Assembly (NCBI GenBank): GCA_963662155.1
Contig: OY759267.1
Span: forward strand, 33,646,976-33,710,975
DNA: 64,000 bases
Reading direction: 5' to 3'
Source: Lamellibrachia columna
Taxonomy: Eukaryota > Annelida > Polychaeta > Sabellida > Siboglinidae
Shown in pieces: positions 45,428 to 57,059 of the stretch (within the stretch, counting starts at the first letter, position 1; the number at the start of each line of letters is the position of its first letter). The notes beneath the pieces are model-generated. The model searched no databases. It saw only the letters and a program-made list of their open reading frames with translations, and had not been told where the DNA came from. Both the position numbers and the translations under genes were made by a program.

Positions 45428-45958
45428 ATGCCACGGGCAAAGCCCACAAAGAAGCGGAAATTTTATGGCAACAAGTATACACGACCATTGAAAGAAACTG
45501 CCAAGCCGTGTGCTTCTGAAGAGAAACTACAGTACACCAAGAAGAGAAGTGTTGTCACTGAACTTGATGGGTACAGACTGATAGATGTGCGAAATCTGGT
45601 GAACTTTGTCAGTGCTTTCACTTGTCCTAACTGCGGTGGTCATGGGTATACTGTCACAGAGGACATTGCTGGACTCCGAAGTTCTCTGTCATTTGAGTGC
45701 ATGAATCATGACTGTGGCCACACTTACAAACTGAACTCTCAGCCTGATGGTGAAAGTGTCAACACCAGATTTGAGATGGCCATGTTTAGCATTGGCCGCA
45801 ACCGACAACAAGCTGTGCGTCTCCTCGGAGAGATGAACATGCCTCCACCTGTGTCCCGTACTATGTGGAACAAAACGAAGGACAAGATTCATGAGTTCAT
45901 TAGGGATGGAAGTTCATGGATGGAAGGTCAGCCACTTCAGCATCAAGCTGTGTCAGTT
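45428..45958 (+). pseudogene. Mutator-like transposase N-terminus, truncated by (TA)n
   Basis: An ATG at 45,428 opens [19 protein letters not shown], then [19 protein letters not shown], a CPNCGGHGY...CMNHDCGH zinc ribbon, and [35 protein letters not shown]. This is the N-terminal part of PF20700-type Mutator-like transposases, of a subfamily different from the one at 4.4-6.8 kb. The catalytic domain is absent: after LQHQAVSVL the frame runs into a (TA)n tract. The intact portion has no stop, so truncation may be recent or an assembly join. Confidence 0.75.
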
Positions 45959-45984
45959 CTAATATGTATATGTATATACATATA

Positions 45985-46143
<159 letters not shown>

Positions 46144-46519
46144 CTCTGTCTGTACCAGAGCGATCCTGGTTCAAACAGTATGTGACAGAGTAAATAAATT
46201 ATAACTAAACGTTAGGGCAAATGCTATTTATCTTATATATATATATATATATGTACAATATATAGCTTAATATATAGCATAATATATAATATTTATTTAC
46301 GTAGGTTGATTGTTTATTAATAGTGACATGGATATAGCATATATATATATATATATAATGTACGATGTATAGCATAAATGTATAATATTTATATAAGTAT
46401 AGAAGGTCAGCATATAATATATACGTATAGCATAATATATACATACTATTTATGATGATGTACTCAAACGTACACTCATACAAACACCCTCGCATACTCA
46501 CATACATAGACAGAAGGTT

Positions 46520-46610
46520 CACATTGTCACCTCCTCGTGGTTTCTGTCGTGAATCACAACACTGGTAAAACATCGGTGCTGTGTGCACTAAGAACAGTGT
46601 GGTAATACTG
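46520..46610. repeat. Dispersed repeat, copy 2 of 42,900-42,990
   Basis: Shares GTCACCTyCTCGTGGTTyCT, a CACRACAs...GTGyTGTG hairpin and a CTAAGAACAG end with the first copy. The stem is degenerate here. Confidence 0.5.
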
Positions 46611-46672
46611 CACTTCTAAAAATGTAGGGAATAGGCACGCAAACTTAACAATTTGTGCAATCTTTCCAGAAT

Positions 46673-47008
46673 ATGGAAAAGCCGATATTGCTGGTGATAG
46701 GGCACAGTTTTGTGCGTAGGATGCACCACGTGTGCCAAGTCGGTGAGGTAGGTGGGGAGCGGCACAGGTACTATCGACGAGATCTTGACCTTGCTGATAT
46801 GTTTGGAAAGGTCGTTTTCCGAGGGAAAGGGGGACTTACCGTGGATCGCCTTTTTCGTGAACTGAGAGCGGTGTGGGTAATTGTACCAACTGTCGTTCTG
46901 GTTGACATCGGAACAAATGATTTAGGTAATGGTTGTGTACCTGAGGACCTGGCAGAGCGTATTGTAGCATTCGCACGCGAACTGCTTACAATAGTCAATA
47001 CCCTAATT

Positions 47009-47012
<4 letters not shown>
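46673..47012 (+). pseudogene. SGNH-hydrolase-like (retroelement esterase) fragment
   Basis: From MEKPILLVIGHSFVRRMHHV the ORF shows the SGNH block I (GHSF, with Ser as nucleophile), a GKGGLTVDRLFREL glycine block and block III VLVDIGTNDLGNG. Such esterase-like domains are carried by several invertebrate retroelements (CR1-type and DIRS/YR-type). The C-terminal Asp-x-x-His block is missing because a (TA)n tract from 47,013 replaces it. An AG just before the ATG could be a splice acceptor. No stop occurs in the retained part. Confidence 0.65.

Positions 47013-47060
<48 letters not shown>
47013..47060. repeat. (TA)n microsatellite followed by (ATT)n
   Basis: About 48 bp of TA, then AATAATAAT/ATTATTATT words to 47,155. 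From there to 47,305 no feature is seen. Confidence 0.95.
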
Positions 47061-47065
<5 letters not shown>

Positions 47066-47368
47066 TAATGATAATAATATTTTTATTAATAATAATAATT
47101 AAATAATGTATCTATATTATTATTATTAATAAAATATTATTATCATTAATAAAGATATAAAATGCTTCGTGTGTGTTTTAATTTTGACTTTCTAGAGATT
47201 ATTTAAGGTAAACTTTTTTATCTTCGTATACAAGTGTATACATTCATTATAGAGTGGACTCCATAATTATAGTACACCTACCTACTGGGGGCAATGTAAT
47301 CTTTTAGCTGTCTCGACACTTGGGCCGACCTATCTCTAACTAAGCGCCATCATATCATTTATCATTGG

Positions 47369-47471
47369 TCCGAGTTGTCTCAAAATCGGAGCCGAGCTGT
47401 CTCGGAACTCCGAGCTGTCTCGAACTGGGCCGAGTTGTCCCAGGCCGAGTTGTCCATGGGCCGAGTAGTCC
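47369..47471. repeat. Cluster of CCGAGYTGTCY motifs
   Basis: Six copies of CCGAG(T/C/A)(T/A)GTC(T/C) start at 47,369, 47,392, 47,410, 47,430, 47,445 and 47,461, with irregular spacing of 15-23 bp. The words between them vary. A degenerate relative (GCTGTCTCGACACTTGGGCC) lies at about 47,307. It is not a regular minisatellite. Confidence 0.7.
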
Positions 47472-47579
47472 AAGCACTGAATTATATACATACGTGTCAT
47501 CAACTTTGAGTTTGAAATGCTCATGTGAGCGATTACCAACCCGACACAACTCATATTCTTCTTTCAAGCTGTGTGTTGA

Positions 47580-50500
47580 CATTCCTAAACCTAACTTGCT
47601 CTATGACGCAGATCTCTGGCCTGCTGGAACAAAGATTGGACGGTATTTCCCACCTAGGAAACACACACTAACAGATTCAACACACTTATAGACTTTCCCC
47701 TCCATATTGCTTCCTTTAACTCCAGAAGTATACCGAACAGTTCTTTTGACGTGGTTGACATCTTAAACTCTTTAGATATACTTGCTGTCCAGGAACACTG
47801 GCTCTCTAAACAGAGCCTTTCTTTCCTTAATTCTGTTCACTCTGACTTTAACGCCAGAGGAATTACATCCATTGATTATGGTGATGGTTTGAGTGGACGT
47901 CCTCATGGTGGACTCTGCTTTTTATGGAGGCGTTCACTCGACCCCTTTATCGTTGATTTATGCTGACGAGAAGAGACTCCTGGGTCTAAAAATTACCAGC
48001 TCTAACGCCACTATTCTACTTCTTAATGTCTATCTATCTATCAGACTGATGACAATGCTGATGAATATCTAGACATTTTTGTCAAAATCCAGGCCATAAG
48101 CGATTAATTTGAATCAACCAATATATTCATCATTGGTGATTTTAATGCGGATATTAAGAACCCCAGTCTTTTTACTCCATTTCTCAATGCTTTTATAAAC
48201 GACTGTCACCTTATCGCAAGTGACACATTGCTTCTCCCCTCCGATGCTTTTACATATGATAGTGATGCGCACGGCTCAAGGAGCTGGCTCGACCACGTGT
48301 TCACCACCCACTCTAGTCACTCATCAATATCTGATATGGAAGTTAAATATGATTGTGTCTCTTCCGACCACTTACCTCTATGCTTTTCCCTATATGTCAA
48401 GTTATTACCTTCCCCTGAAGCCACCATACAGGAGCAAATTCACGCACCTCATCCTGTGTGGAATGCTGCCTCCCCCAGGATCTCCATAACTATCATAACA
48501 AACCGGTTTGCTTTTATCTGCTATTGATGTACCTCATGAGGTTTTAAGATGTACTAACCCTAATTGTAATGTTGAAGCCCATCGCACTTTGCTAAGCAAT
48601 CTTTACAATGATATTATAAAATCTGCCGAGGTAATCCCTAGTAAGGCTAACAACACATCTTCTAAGTATACTGTTCTAGGCTGGAATGACCTAGTCAGAG
48701 ACTCCCATCAAGCTGCTAGAGAATCCTTTCTCTTCTGGCGGTCTGCTGGGAGTCCTCGCCATGGTCCCTTGTATGATATAATGAAAGTTAGACGTGCTCA
48801 TTTAAAAAAAAATGCTGAAATTCTTAAAGCTGAAAGACTTGCTTCTAAACTATGTAATAATGACTTCAAAAACTTCTGGAAGGACATAAAACATATGAAT
48901 AACGCCAGGTTGCCAAATCCTAGCAATGTTGGTGGTGCTTCAGGTGTCGAAAATGTAAAGAATATGTGGCTTCATCATTACCAATCCCTACTTAACTCTA
49001 CCTGGCTCTCCAGTCAACATCAAGAAGATTAATGAATACTGTAGCAATGTACAGCTTAATGTTCAAATGATTGTTAATGTTAAGGAAATTCAAGATATAA
49101 TATATGCAATGCCTGTAGGCAAAGCCCCGGGTTATGATAGTGTAAGTAACGAACATTTTAAATATGCGAATGAAAAACTTCATGTTCTCATGTCACTTTT
49201 ATATAGTAGCATGTTAATTCATGGTTTTTTACCGGATGCTATGATGATTATAATCATAGCCCCCATAATAAAAAATAAGGCGGGTGACCTGCCTGATAAC
49301 ATAACTACCGACCCATTGCTCTAGCCACAATTGCTAGTAAATTATTTGAATCCTTGATGTTATCCAGGGTTTCTACTTTTTTATCTACATGTGTAAACCA
49401 ATTTGGATTTAAAAAGCATCACTCAACTGAAATGCTCATATTTTTATTAAAAGAACTTTTTCGACACTACATAGCAAATGGCTCATCTATGTATGTTACC
49501 ATGCTGGATGCCTCTAAGGCCTTTGACAAAGTCAATCATAGTAAGCTATTCACCAAACTAATTGACCGGGGATGTCCTTCTTTTATTGTTCGCATTCTTT
49601 ATTACTGGTACAGAACCCAGAAATTCACTGTCAGATGGTGTTGTAGCTTCTCAGACTGTTTTACCATTTCAAACGGTGTTAAGCAGGGTGGAATCCTTTC
49701 TCCACATCTTTTTAACGTTTACATGGATGACTTAAGTGTAAATTTGAATAAATTACAAATTGGTTGTCTTTATGCAGGAACCATAATGGATCATATGGTG
49801 TATGCCGATGACCTTTGTGTTTTTTCACCTAGTGTTGCGGGGTTGAGAAAACTCACCGATTGTTGTGCCAAGTATGGCAATATGTTTGATATAACGTACA
49901 ATGCCAAAACATCTGTCTGTATGGTTATTGATAACAAACCTAGGGACAAGAAAAATATTCATCCTGTTGTTATCAATAACCATACACTACCTTACACTGA
50001 GAAATGTAAATACCTTGGCCATATTGTAAACAATAACCTTATTGATGATGACGATATTGCCAGGCAGAAAAGATGTATCTATGCTCAGGCAAATGCTTTA
50101 GCCCGAAAATTTTACTTATGCAACAATTCCATTAAAACAACTTTATTTAATTCATACTGTGGTTCAATGTACACCTCAAGTCTTTGGTGTCATTTTAAAA
50201 AACAGAGTCTGAAAGGTATTACTGTCGCTTATAACAACAGTTTTAGAATTATACACAACCTGTCACCCCGCTGTACTGCAAGCCATATGTTCGCTACTAA
50301 TTATGTTAAATCCTTTAATGAACGTATTCGCTCATAAATGTTTAGCCTTTTATGCCGGTTGGAAAAATCCGACAATATACTTTTTGTGAATTATCTTCAT
50401 TTATTTATTATCAAAGTCCATTGATTAAACATTGGATTGATCAATTGTATGCTTTTAATTCATGATGTTTGTACTTTTATACAAATATATTTTGTATCCT

Positions 50501-50690
50501 TATCTTATATATATATTTTACTACACATCATGTATATATATTTATATATGTATATTTTTCACACTACATGTACCTCTATTGTTCATCATGTGTGTATATG
50601 TATGTTTTTTTTTTACCTGTATGTATTTATAATATTATGGGCTCTTGCCTGAAATAAAACATTATTATTATTATATATTATAACGTGGTT
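47580..50690 (+). pseudogene. Nearly full non-LTR retrotransposon (APE-RT), frame-damaged
   Basis: The end of a first ORF (DLWPAGTKIGRYFPPR, 47,600-47,690) is followed by an APE-type endonuclease (FNSRSI, DILAVQEHWLSKQS, IFIIGDFNADI, SWLDHVF, SSDHLPLCFSL), a linker ORF 48,508-49,032, and a reverse transcriptase to 50,337. RT blocks include GKAPGYDSVSNEHFK, TMLDASKAFDKVNH, GVKQGGILSPHLFNVY, MVYADDLCVF (YADD at 49,801-49,812, intact) and KCKYLGHIVNN. Frame breaks lie near 47,967, 48,490, 49,030 and 49,322. The longest open part (49,354-50,337, 327 codons) is uninterrupted. The 3' end is an (ATT)n tail at about 50,660-50,690. It is inactive as it stands but relatively young. Confidence 0.85.
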
Positions 50691-50829
50691 CTAGTTGATA
50701 TACTTTGACCAACTCAAATATAAAAAACGCGCGCCTAGTGAACACGTGGTAACCAACCAGTGCCCGAGGCACTTCTAATTCTACGTGTTTGATCAGCATT
50801 GTCCATAAGTCTGGATTTTTACTCCGATA

Positions 50830-53350
50830 TTTACTTACTTAGGTTTACTTAGGTTCTTCCTGACCGTAGGCGGTGGCCTCGGTGGTCAGATCTTCAATTA
50901 TCCCTTGGAATTTTCTACGACTTCCTGGCAAGGCAGCTTTGTAGTTGTAGAGAAACTCCTGAGTACTCCAATGTCTATCTAGGCGGTTTTTAAATGAGTT
51001 GACACTTGGGGCAGTTACAACTACTTCCGGTAGATCATTCCATAATCTGGTAACTCTAAGTGAGAAGCTTTATTTTCTAACATTTGTACAAGCATTTTCT
51101 ATAAACAATTTCAAACTATGACCCCTTGTTCCTTCCTTTGTATCACTGTCTTTGTGCAGCTTGACAATGTTAGATACATCACTGTCATATTTCCCATGGA
51201 GCAGTTTATATACCTCAATCATATCACCACGAGTTTGTCTATATGCAAGTGTAGGAAGTTTCAATCTCTGAAGTCTTTCTTCGTAAGAAATATTCTTCAT
51301 ACCAGGAAGCTGTTTTGTTGCGCGTCTTTGCACATTTTCGATGGCATCTTTGTATTTCTGTTTATAAGGGGACCATGTTGATATTGCATAATCTAGATGA
51401 CTCCTAACTAAAGCTTTATATAATGGCACCAAATTATTTTGATTTAGGATTGTAAAGGACCTTCTAATAACTGCCATGATACTATTTGCTTTGTTTCTTT
51501 TTTGGTTGATGTGTTTATCAAATTCTAGGTTTTAATCAATTATAACCCCAATGTCTTTTTGTTCTTCTATTCCTCCTAATTCATGGGCAGTATTATCTAT
51601 CTTCAGGTTGTATGCATACTCTTGCTGTATTGTTTTCCCTACGTGCATTAAATTACATTTATCTGGGTGGAACCTTAATAACCATTTACTTGACCAAAAT
51701 GTTAAATAATCTAAGTCGTTCTGTAGTGTACGCTGGTCATGTGGACTAGTAATCGTTTAGAAAATCTTTGTATCATCCGCAAACATATATACATTTGAAA
51801 CTATATTCTCAGGAAGATCATTTATGTATAAAACAAATAGGATCGGTCATAAGACACTGCCCTGTGGAATACCACTTGTTATATTTGCCCACTCAGAATT
51901 TGTCCCATTTACATTGACCTGCTGTACCCGGTCAGACAAGAACGCCTGGATCCATCTTAGTGTGTAATACTCTATACCATACGATTTAAGTTTGCCTATC
52001 AATCTTTTGTGAGGGAGTGTGTCAAATGCTTAAATGAAGTCCAAATATACAACGTCTACAAATTCCCCTCTATCTAAAGCTTTGGTCCATGAGTCAATAA
52101 CATTTAATAATTGGAGTACCGTAGATCGACCTTTAATAAAACCAAATTGTTGCGTACTAAATTATTTTTTCCTAATCATATGATTGACAATATGATCTTT
52201 GACACATTGTTCCATACATTTACATATTATACTTGTTAAGCTGACTGGTCTGTAATTTCCTACGTTTTTTCGATTACCCTTCTTAAATATGGCTGAGATC
52301 CTTCCCTGTTTCCATTCCTTTGGTAGTTCACCCACAGCCAGTGAATTATTAAATAGCCTAGCTAGTGGTTTACATAAATGATTAGATAGCTCTTTCAACA
52401 TCCTAGGATGAACACCATCTGGCCCTACCGATTTACACACATTAAGGTTATCAAGCCTTTTTTTAATCATTTCCTCATCAATAGTCAATTCTTCCATGTT
52501 GTGCCTTAACTTCACTGGTGGAATATGAGGGATATCACCATCTGGCTCTATAGTAAAAACACTTGACAACACATTTCCTAGGACATCTGCCTTTTCCCTA
52601 TCAGAATCTGTGAGTCTAGATTTAGGATCTTATGGGTCTGTGTTCAGATCTGAAACACCTTCCCGATTCTTGGTTTTGGAGTTCATATATTTCCATACTG
52701 CTTTTGGGTTTGTCTTAGATTCTGTTGCTAGCTTCATCTCAAATTCCTTCTGTATCATCCTCGTTAATTTACGGACTTGATTTCTAGCCATACAATATTC
52801 AATATAGTATTTTCCTTCTTTTGTCTCCATAATTATAACGTTTCCATAAAATGTGTTTTTTCTTAATTTTCTTTACTGATTCCTTGTTTAGGGGTACTTT
52901 TCCTTTATGTCTGTTAATATTTCTCACAAGTCGATGAGGGATGAATTCATCCTCTATCTTTTTAATATATTCTTTAAAACCTAACCATTGATGGTTTATA
53001 GTGCTCGTGCCAAGTATCTCGCCAGTCTGTGTGGTCTAGTTTCGTCTTCATACTATTATAATCCCCTTGGTCTTAATATTATTTAAGTCGTGTATGGCTT
53101 GCTATTTCTGCATAGCACCTAAATGTAGTGATGAGGACAGAGTGATCACTCTTACCAAGTGGGCTTTTATACACTATATCATCTATCATATCTTTTTCAT
53201 TGGTGAAAAACTAAATCAAGAATGTTCGATTTATTTCCTAATCGCCCCCTTGTTGGGAGTGTGACATGTTGGAAGAGGAAATTATCTCTTATTCCTTCTT
53301 TAAATTTAATGTCTGGGCTATTAGTATTCTCTGAGAGTGTGTACCATTTT
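50830..53350 (-). pseudogene. CR1-like non-LTR element, 5'-truncated
   Basis: Reading the minus strand from 53,350: endonuclease tail (ENTNSPDIKFKEGIRDNFL, NILDLVF, LGKSDHS), pol linker (YYIEYCMARNQVRKLTRM), RT (VGPDGVHPRMLKELSNHL, KKGNRKNVGNYRPVSLTS, QFGFIKGRST, AFDTLPHKRL, GIPQGSVL, MFADDTKIF with FADD at 51,772-51,783, DIGVIID) and C-terminal domain (LVPLYKALVRSHLDYAISTW, VQRRATKQLPGM). A stop follows several blocks (for example before AFDTLPH and after TKIF), so it is inactive. The 3' end is a TAAGTAAACC/TAAGTAAATA short tandem at 50,832-50,855, typical of CR1-type tails. The 5' end fades near 53,350, beside a TGTGTG tract. Confidence 0.85.
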
Positions 53351-53434
53351 TGTGTGTGTCTGTGTGCACGCGGACGTGCGTGTGTGATTTATATTATATA
53401 CCTACAATGTTAAGTCATTTTTCAGTTTTAAACG

Positions 53435-56098
53435 ATGCCTGTGGCTGTGGCCAGTGTGGGTCTGACTGCGGATTCACCACGCTTCGATCACATGTTTTAT
53501 TTCCTTGCAAATGGGTTCTACCACACGTCCGTTAGCAATACATTTAGAGCCAGTGTGCAGCGATCTGCAAAGAAGTTTCGTTTGAGAGGTATGTGCAGTC
53601 ATTGATATTTGATTTAGCTGACTTACGCAGATTGTTTTCATAGTGGAGGATCTGAAATAGAGTTGAGCTGTGCTCAGTCACAGGAGTCCGTGCTTTAGTT
53701 CCATCATTCAATATGATCCCAGGCATATTTATGTTACAAAAATGTTCTATCTTAGATCATTTTTAGGGCCAAATAGCACCCTGGTATGTGCCATGGAACT
53801 AAAGCACTGAGGTATCAAATTTAGGCAAAACTATAGTTATAATGGCAAAATCCCACAAGTCCCCTATAATTTGTAGTCGCCTTGACTATTGCAAGTCAGT
53901 GCTAAACAATGTTGCTAAAAAGGACTTGAAGGAGTACATAATTGTTTGGCATGTGTTGTAATCAAAGCCCCTCGTTTCTCAACATCACTTCCTCTACTTA
54001 AACAGCTCCACTGTCTTCTGGTTGTGTATCGAACCAAATTAGCTACCATTATGTATTGGGCCCTTTCTACACAACAACCACCCTACTTGGTTAGTTTCTT
54101 GCATTTTACAGATATCCCTAGGAATCTAAGATCATCTGTGCCACAACAACTTTTTGTCCCCAAAACTAATATTGACATTGACAAATGTGCTTTCTCTGCA
54201 TGGCAGCACGGATCATATTGAGTCACATGCAAATTTCCAGGTTAGAAAATAAACAAACAAAACAAGGACCATCGTACGATGAATCTGTATATTTCATCCA
54301 GTATAGCAATTATACAATGATTATTTCCTAAGTAAAAAAATGTCAGCAACCAAATGTTTTGTCTTAAGTACTGAGACATTCGGTTATCTATTTCCACTTC
54401 TGCACATACTTCTATGAGCTCAGATTCCTGGGGACGCAGGCGCATTAAGTTCACTATATTATCATTATCACGTACCACACTGATCTACGAAATATTAGCA
54501 ATTATTTGTAGAACGTTCATCTGCATGTAGAGTTTATCAATTTATGCACATAATTTGCACACAAGTGTTGGGACAAACATTCTTCATGTTATTTGTCTCC
54601 AATAGTTAAACATATATTTTGAATATTTATATAATATATAATATTCACTAATTAATGGATAGTGTGTGTTGCAGGGGAAAGTTGTGTTTTGTGGCAAAAG
54701 GAGGCCTGCGGTTGGTACTGCGCAGCCGTACTGAGATCGAGGCAGCACTTAGAGAGTGCCACGATGATCCGGACACTGGGGGTCATCGGGGCGTGGCGGT
54801 TACTTTGAAAAAACTGGACTACGATGGCAAAATATGTGATATATTGGGTAAGTTAAACATACTATCTTTATAAATGTAATTGGTGTACAAATTGTAATAA
54901 CAGCATGAGTGATATGTTAAGCCTGTGTAGTGTTACAGAGACTATGCCATTATGTCATAACTTTATTGTACTTTGCTAGTGCTGGTGAAACTATTACATC
55001 ATCGGGTAATGACGTCAACAATTTAGCACTGTGATTATTTTTTTCAGGCTTTCAGTGATTAAACTCGCATTCTGTGTTGCATAATATTTATAGTGAATTT
55101 AACAAAATGTCTTCTGATTCTTTTCTATTTCACATTGTAGGTGAAAGCGTGCCCGCATGCCAGCACAAAATGAAGACTGGCTCCCGAGCTTCAGCCCATC
55201 AAAACAGATGTTACCTGGGATGTAGTAGGTATCGACCTGATGGGGCCTTACTTCGAAACTTCGAACGGGGTAAATACATTTTCACTGCGACTGATTTGTT
55301 TTCTAAGTTTGTCTTCGCAAGGCCGATTAAGGTACTAATAGCACTGCACAGTTCTGTTTGGCTTTCAATCATATTGTGTGTCCACTCCTATATGCACAGT
55401 TTATTACCGACCTTCGCACATCCATTTATGGACATGGTAAATGACACTATAGGCTAACTTTGTTATCAGCCCTCACTGTAACCAATTAAACTGACTTTCT
55501 TCAAATACTATTGCATTTGACAGTGTTAACATGGATGCTGTTTTGGGCAATATTATCTAGCTTCCTTGCTTCTCTTGGACGTATGCTTTATATGTGGATT
55601 ACAGTATATGTATCTATCATGGCAAATGTATGAAGTGCAAATGTACAATAATGTTCAATGATGAATTCTGATTGACAGTGACAGAGCAAAGCTGCAGGGG
55701 ATGTCAGTGCTGCTATCATTGACCTCTTCTATTCCTACGGGCCACCACAACGCCTCCTGAGTGACCAAGGTCGTGAATTTATAAATGTGGTATGGCACAA
55801 ATATACTTCTCACTTGGCTGCTTATTATTATTTTACATATTACTATTAGCATTAAAATAATAATATGCAAATTTTGGTGATGTTAGGATGCATGTCAGTT
55901 GTCTCATTTTAATGAACTATATCACATTATGCTTGTCTGATGCAGGTGGTAAGCTGGAGGCCAACTGGCTCGGTCCATACACGGTTAAGACCGTCGGACC
56001 GAACCATCAGGCGGTCTTAGAGAAGGACGGGGTGCTGTTGAAGCACAAAGTGAACTTTGGCCAGCTCAAGCCATATTTAGATCGCACGTTTCATGAAG
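53435..56098 (+). pseudogene. Integrase/GPY-F gene (Ginger- or Ty3-related), decayed
   Basis: Exon-like pieces in order: 53,435-53,588 (FDHMFYFLANGFYHTSV, RSAKKFRLR); 54,675-54,846 with an H2C2-type zinc region (RTEIEAALRECHDDPDTGGH, then RGVAVTLKKL); 55,141-55,330 with integrase core start (WDVVGIDLMGPYFETSNG, then after a 1-nt frame change near 55,270 KYIFTATDLFSKFVFARPIK); 55,680-55,792 (IIDLFYSYGPPQRLLSDQGR, EFINV); and 55,945-56,098, a GPY/F module (EANWLGPYTVKTVGPNHQAV, VNFGQLKPYL). The second catalytic Asp is in SDQGREF. The stretch that should hold the catalytic Glu is absent between 55,793 and 55,945. The first splice join is also out of phase as read. This architecture occurs in Ginger-type DNA transposons and in Ty3-derived host genes. 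It is inactive as it stands. Confidence 0.75.
53868..54240 (+). pseudogene. CR1/L2-like 3' fragment in intron
   Basis: Reads CSRLDYCKSVLNNVAKKDLK, then VVIKAPRFSTSLPLLKQLH, LATIMYWALSTQQPPYLVS and IPRNLRSSVPQQLFVPKT, the typical C-terminal end of CR1/L2-type pol. It has one or two frame changes. It lies between the first two exon-like pieces of the integrase gene. Confidence 0.75.
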
Positions 56099-56247
56099 GT
56101 ATAGTAAACTTATCTGTTTTTTATATGTATTTTTAGTAATGTTTTTTTATTGTTTTTCTCTTGGTTGGGTGCTGCATATTTCTTCCCATTGTATCAAATA
56201 ACAGGCATGAGGTGATTAACTTCACCTAATCATTAACTTAATAATTA

Positions 56248-57058
56248 ATGAGTACTGCCTGCCCAGCTGCTGCACTCGTTTCGACTACCACCCGCCCAGC
56301 TGCTGCAATCGTGACGACTACCACCCACCCAGCTGCTGCAATCGTGACGACTACCACCTGCCCAGCTACGGCAATCGTGACGACTACCACCCGTCCAGCT
56401 GCTGCAATCGTGACGACTACCACCCGCCCAGCTGCTGCACTCCTTTCGAATACTGCCTGCCCAGCGATGACTGCCTCACTGCTGCCAGTGCCAACCAAGC
56501 GGCCACACATCAAGAACGCTAAGGTTGTGTGTTCGTCAAAACAGCAGCGTGTGGACTTCGTTTTAGATGAGTTCAGTTTGCTGACAGACGACCACGAATG
56601 GGTAGAACTACAATTGCTGAAGAAGCAATTTCCTGGAATGGCCGGCTTGCAAAACCCAGTTCTCGGTGCCGTTCTGCAATTCGCTGTTGCGAGTGGACCG
56701 TTTGTGTATGTACTGCATGATGGAGAACTGCACAGGGTAACTGTCGCCACTCCACCACCCCACGTGGATGCAGATGTCATCGTTTATGACTCGCTCAACA
56801 GAAGTGTCAACATGCACTGCAAAATGCAGATTGCTTCACTGCTGTGAACAACACACTCAAGAATCAGGTGTGTTGTTGACACCAGTCAGCGACAGAGTGG
56901 GGTCATTGATTGTGGGCTCTACGCCATTGCAGCAGCAACATCTGTGTGTTATGAGGAATTCCCCAGTGGCGAGTACGATCAGGCTGCAATGCGTGGACAC
57001 TTGCGAACCTGCATTGAAAGTGGTGTCATGACACACTTCCCAAGCAGCATGAGGTTAG
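56248..57058 (+). pseudogene. Ulp1/C48-like cysteine protease with in-frame TGA
   Basis: An ATG at 56,248 opens a Thr/Pro/Ala-rich repeat, then a protease-like region: VELQLLKKQFPGMAGLQN, FVYVLHDGELHRVTVAT (likely catalytic His; usually His-Trp), VIVYDSLN (Asp), a TGA at 56,845-56,847, then in the same frame VVDTSQRQSGVIDCGLYAIA (Gln and catalytic Cys) and YDQAAMRGHLRTCIESGVM. C48 proteases cleave SUMO-like modifiers; transposon-borne versions accompany Ginger, Mutator and other elements. Everything on both sides of the TGA is in one frame, so a single nonsense change separates His/Asp from Cys. It follows the integrase gene by 150 bases and is probably part of the same element. Confidence 0.72.
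56251..56470 (+). repeat. 33-bp coding minisatellite in the Ulp1-like ORF
   Basis: About six units of 33 bp encode TTTTRPAAAIV and variants (HPAAAIV, CPATAIV, RPAAALL). The period preserves the reading frame. It also leaves the opposite strand open (VVVVTIAAAGR-type), which is an artefact. Confidence 0.88.
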
Positions 57059-57059
57059 A

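Noticed and set aside
56238..56780. 180-codon minus-strand ORF opposite the Ulp1-like gene
   Set aside because: Open because of the 33-bp repeat and the opposite strand's codon pattern; the + strand holds the conserved protease motifs.
56845..56847. Selenocysteine reading of the TGA in the Ulp1-like ORF
   Set aside because: The position is between conserved blocks and not at a catalytic residue, and I see no sign of a SECIS-type element; a nonsense change is simpler.
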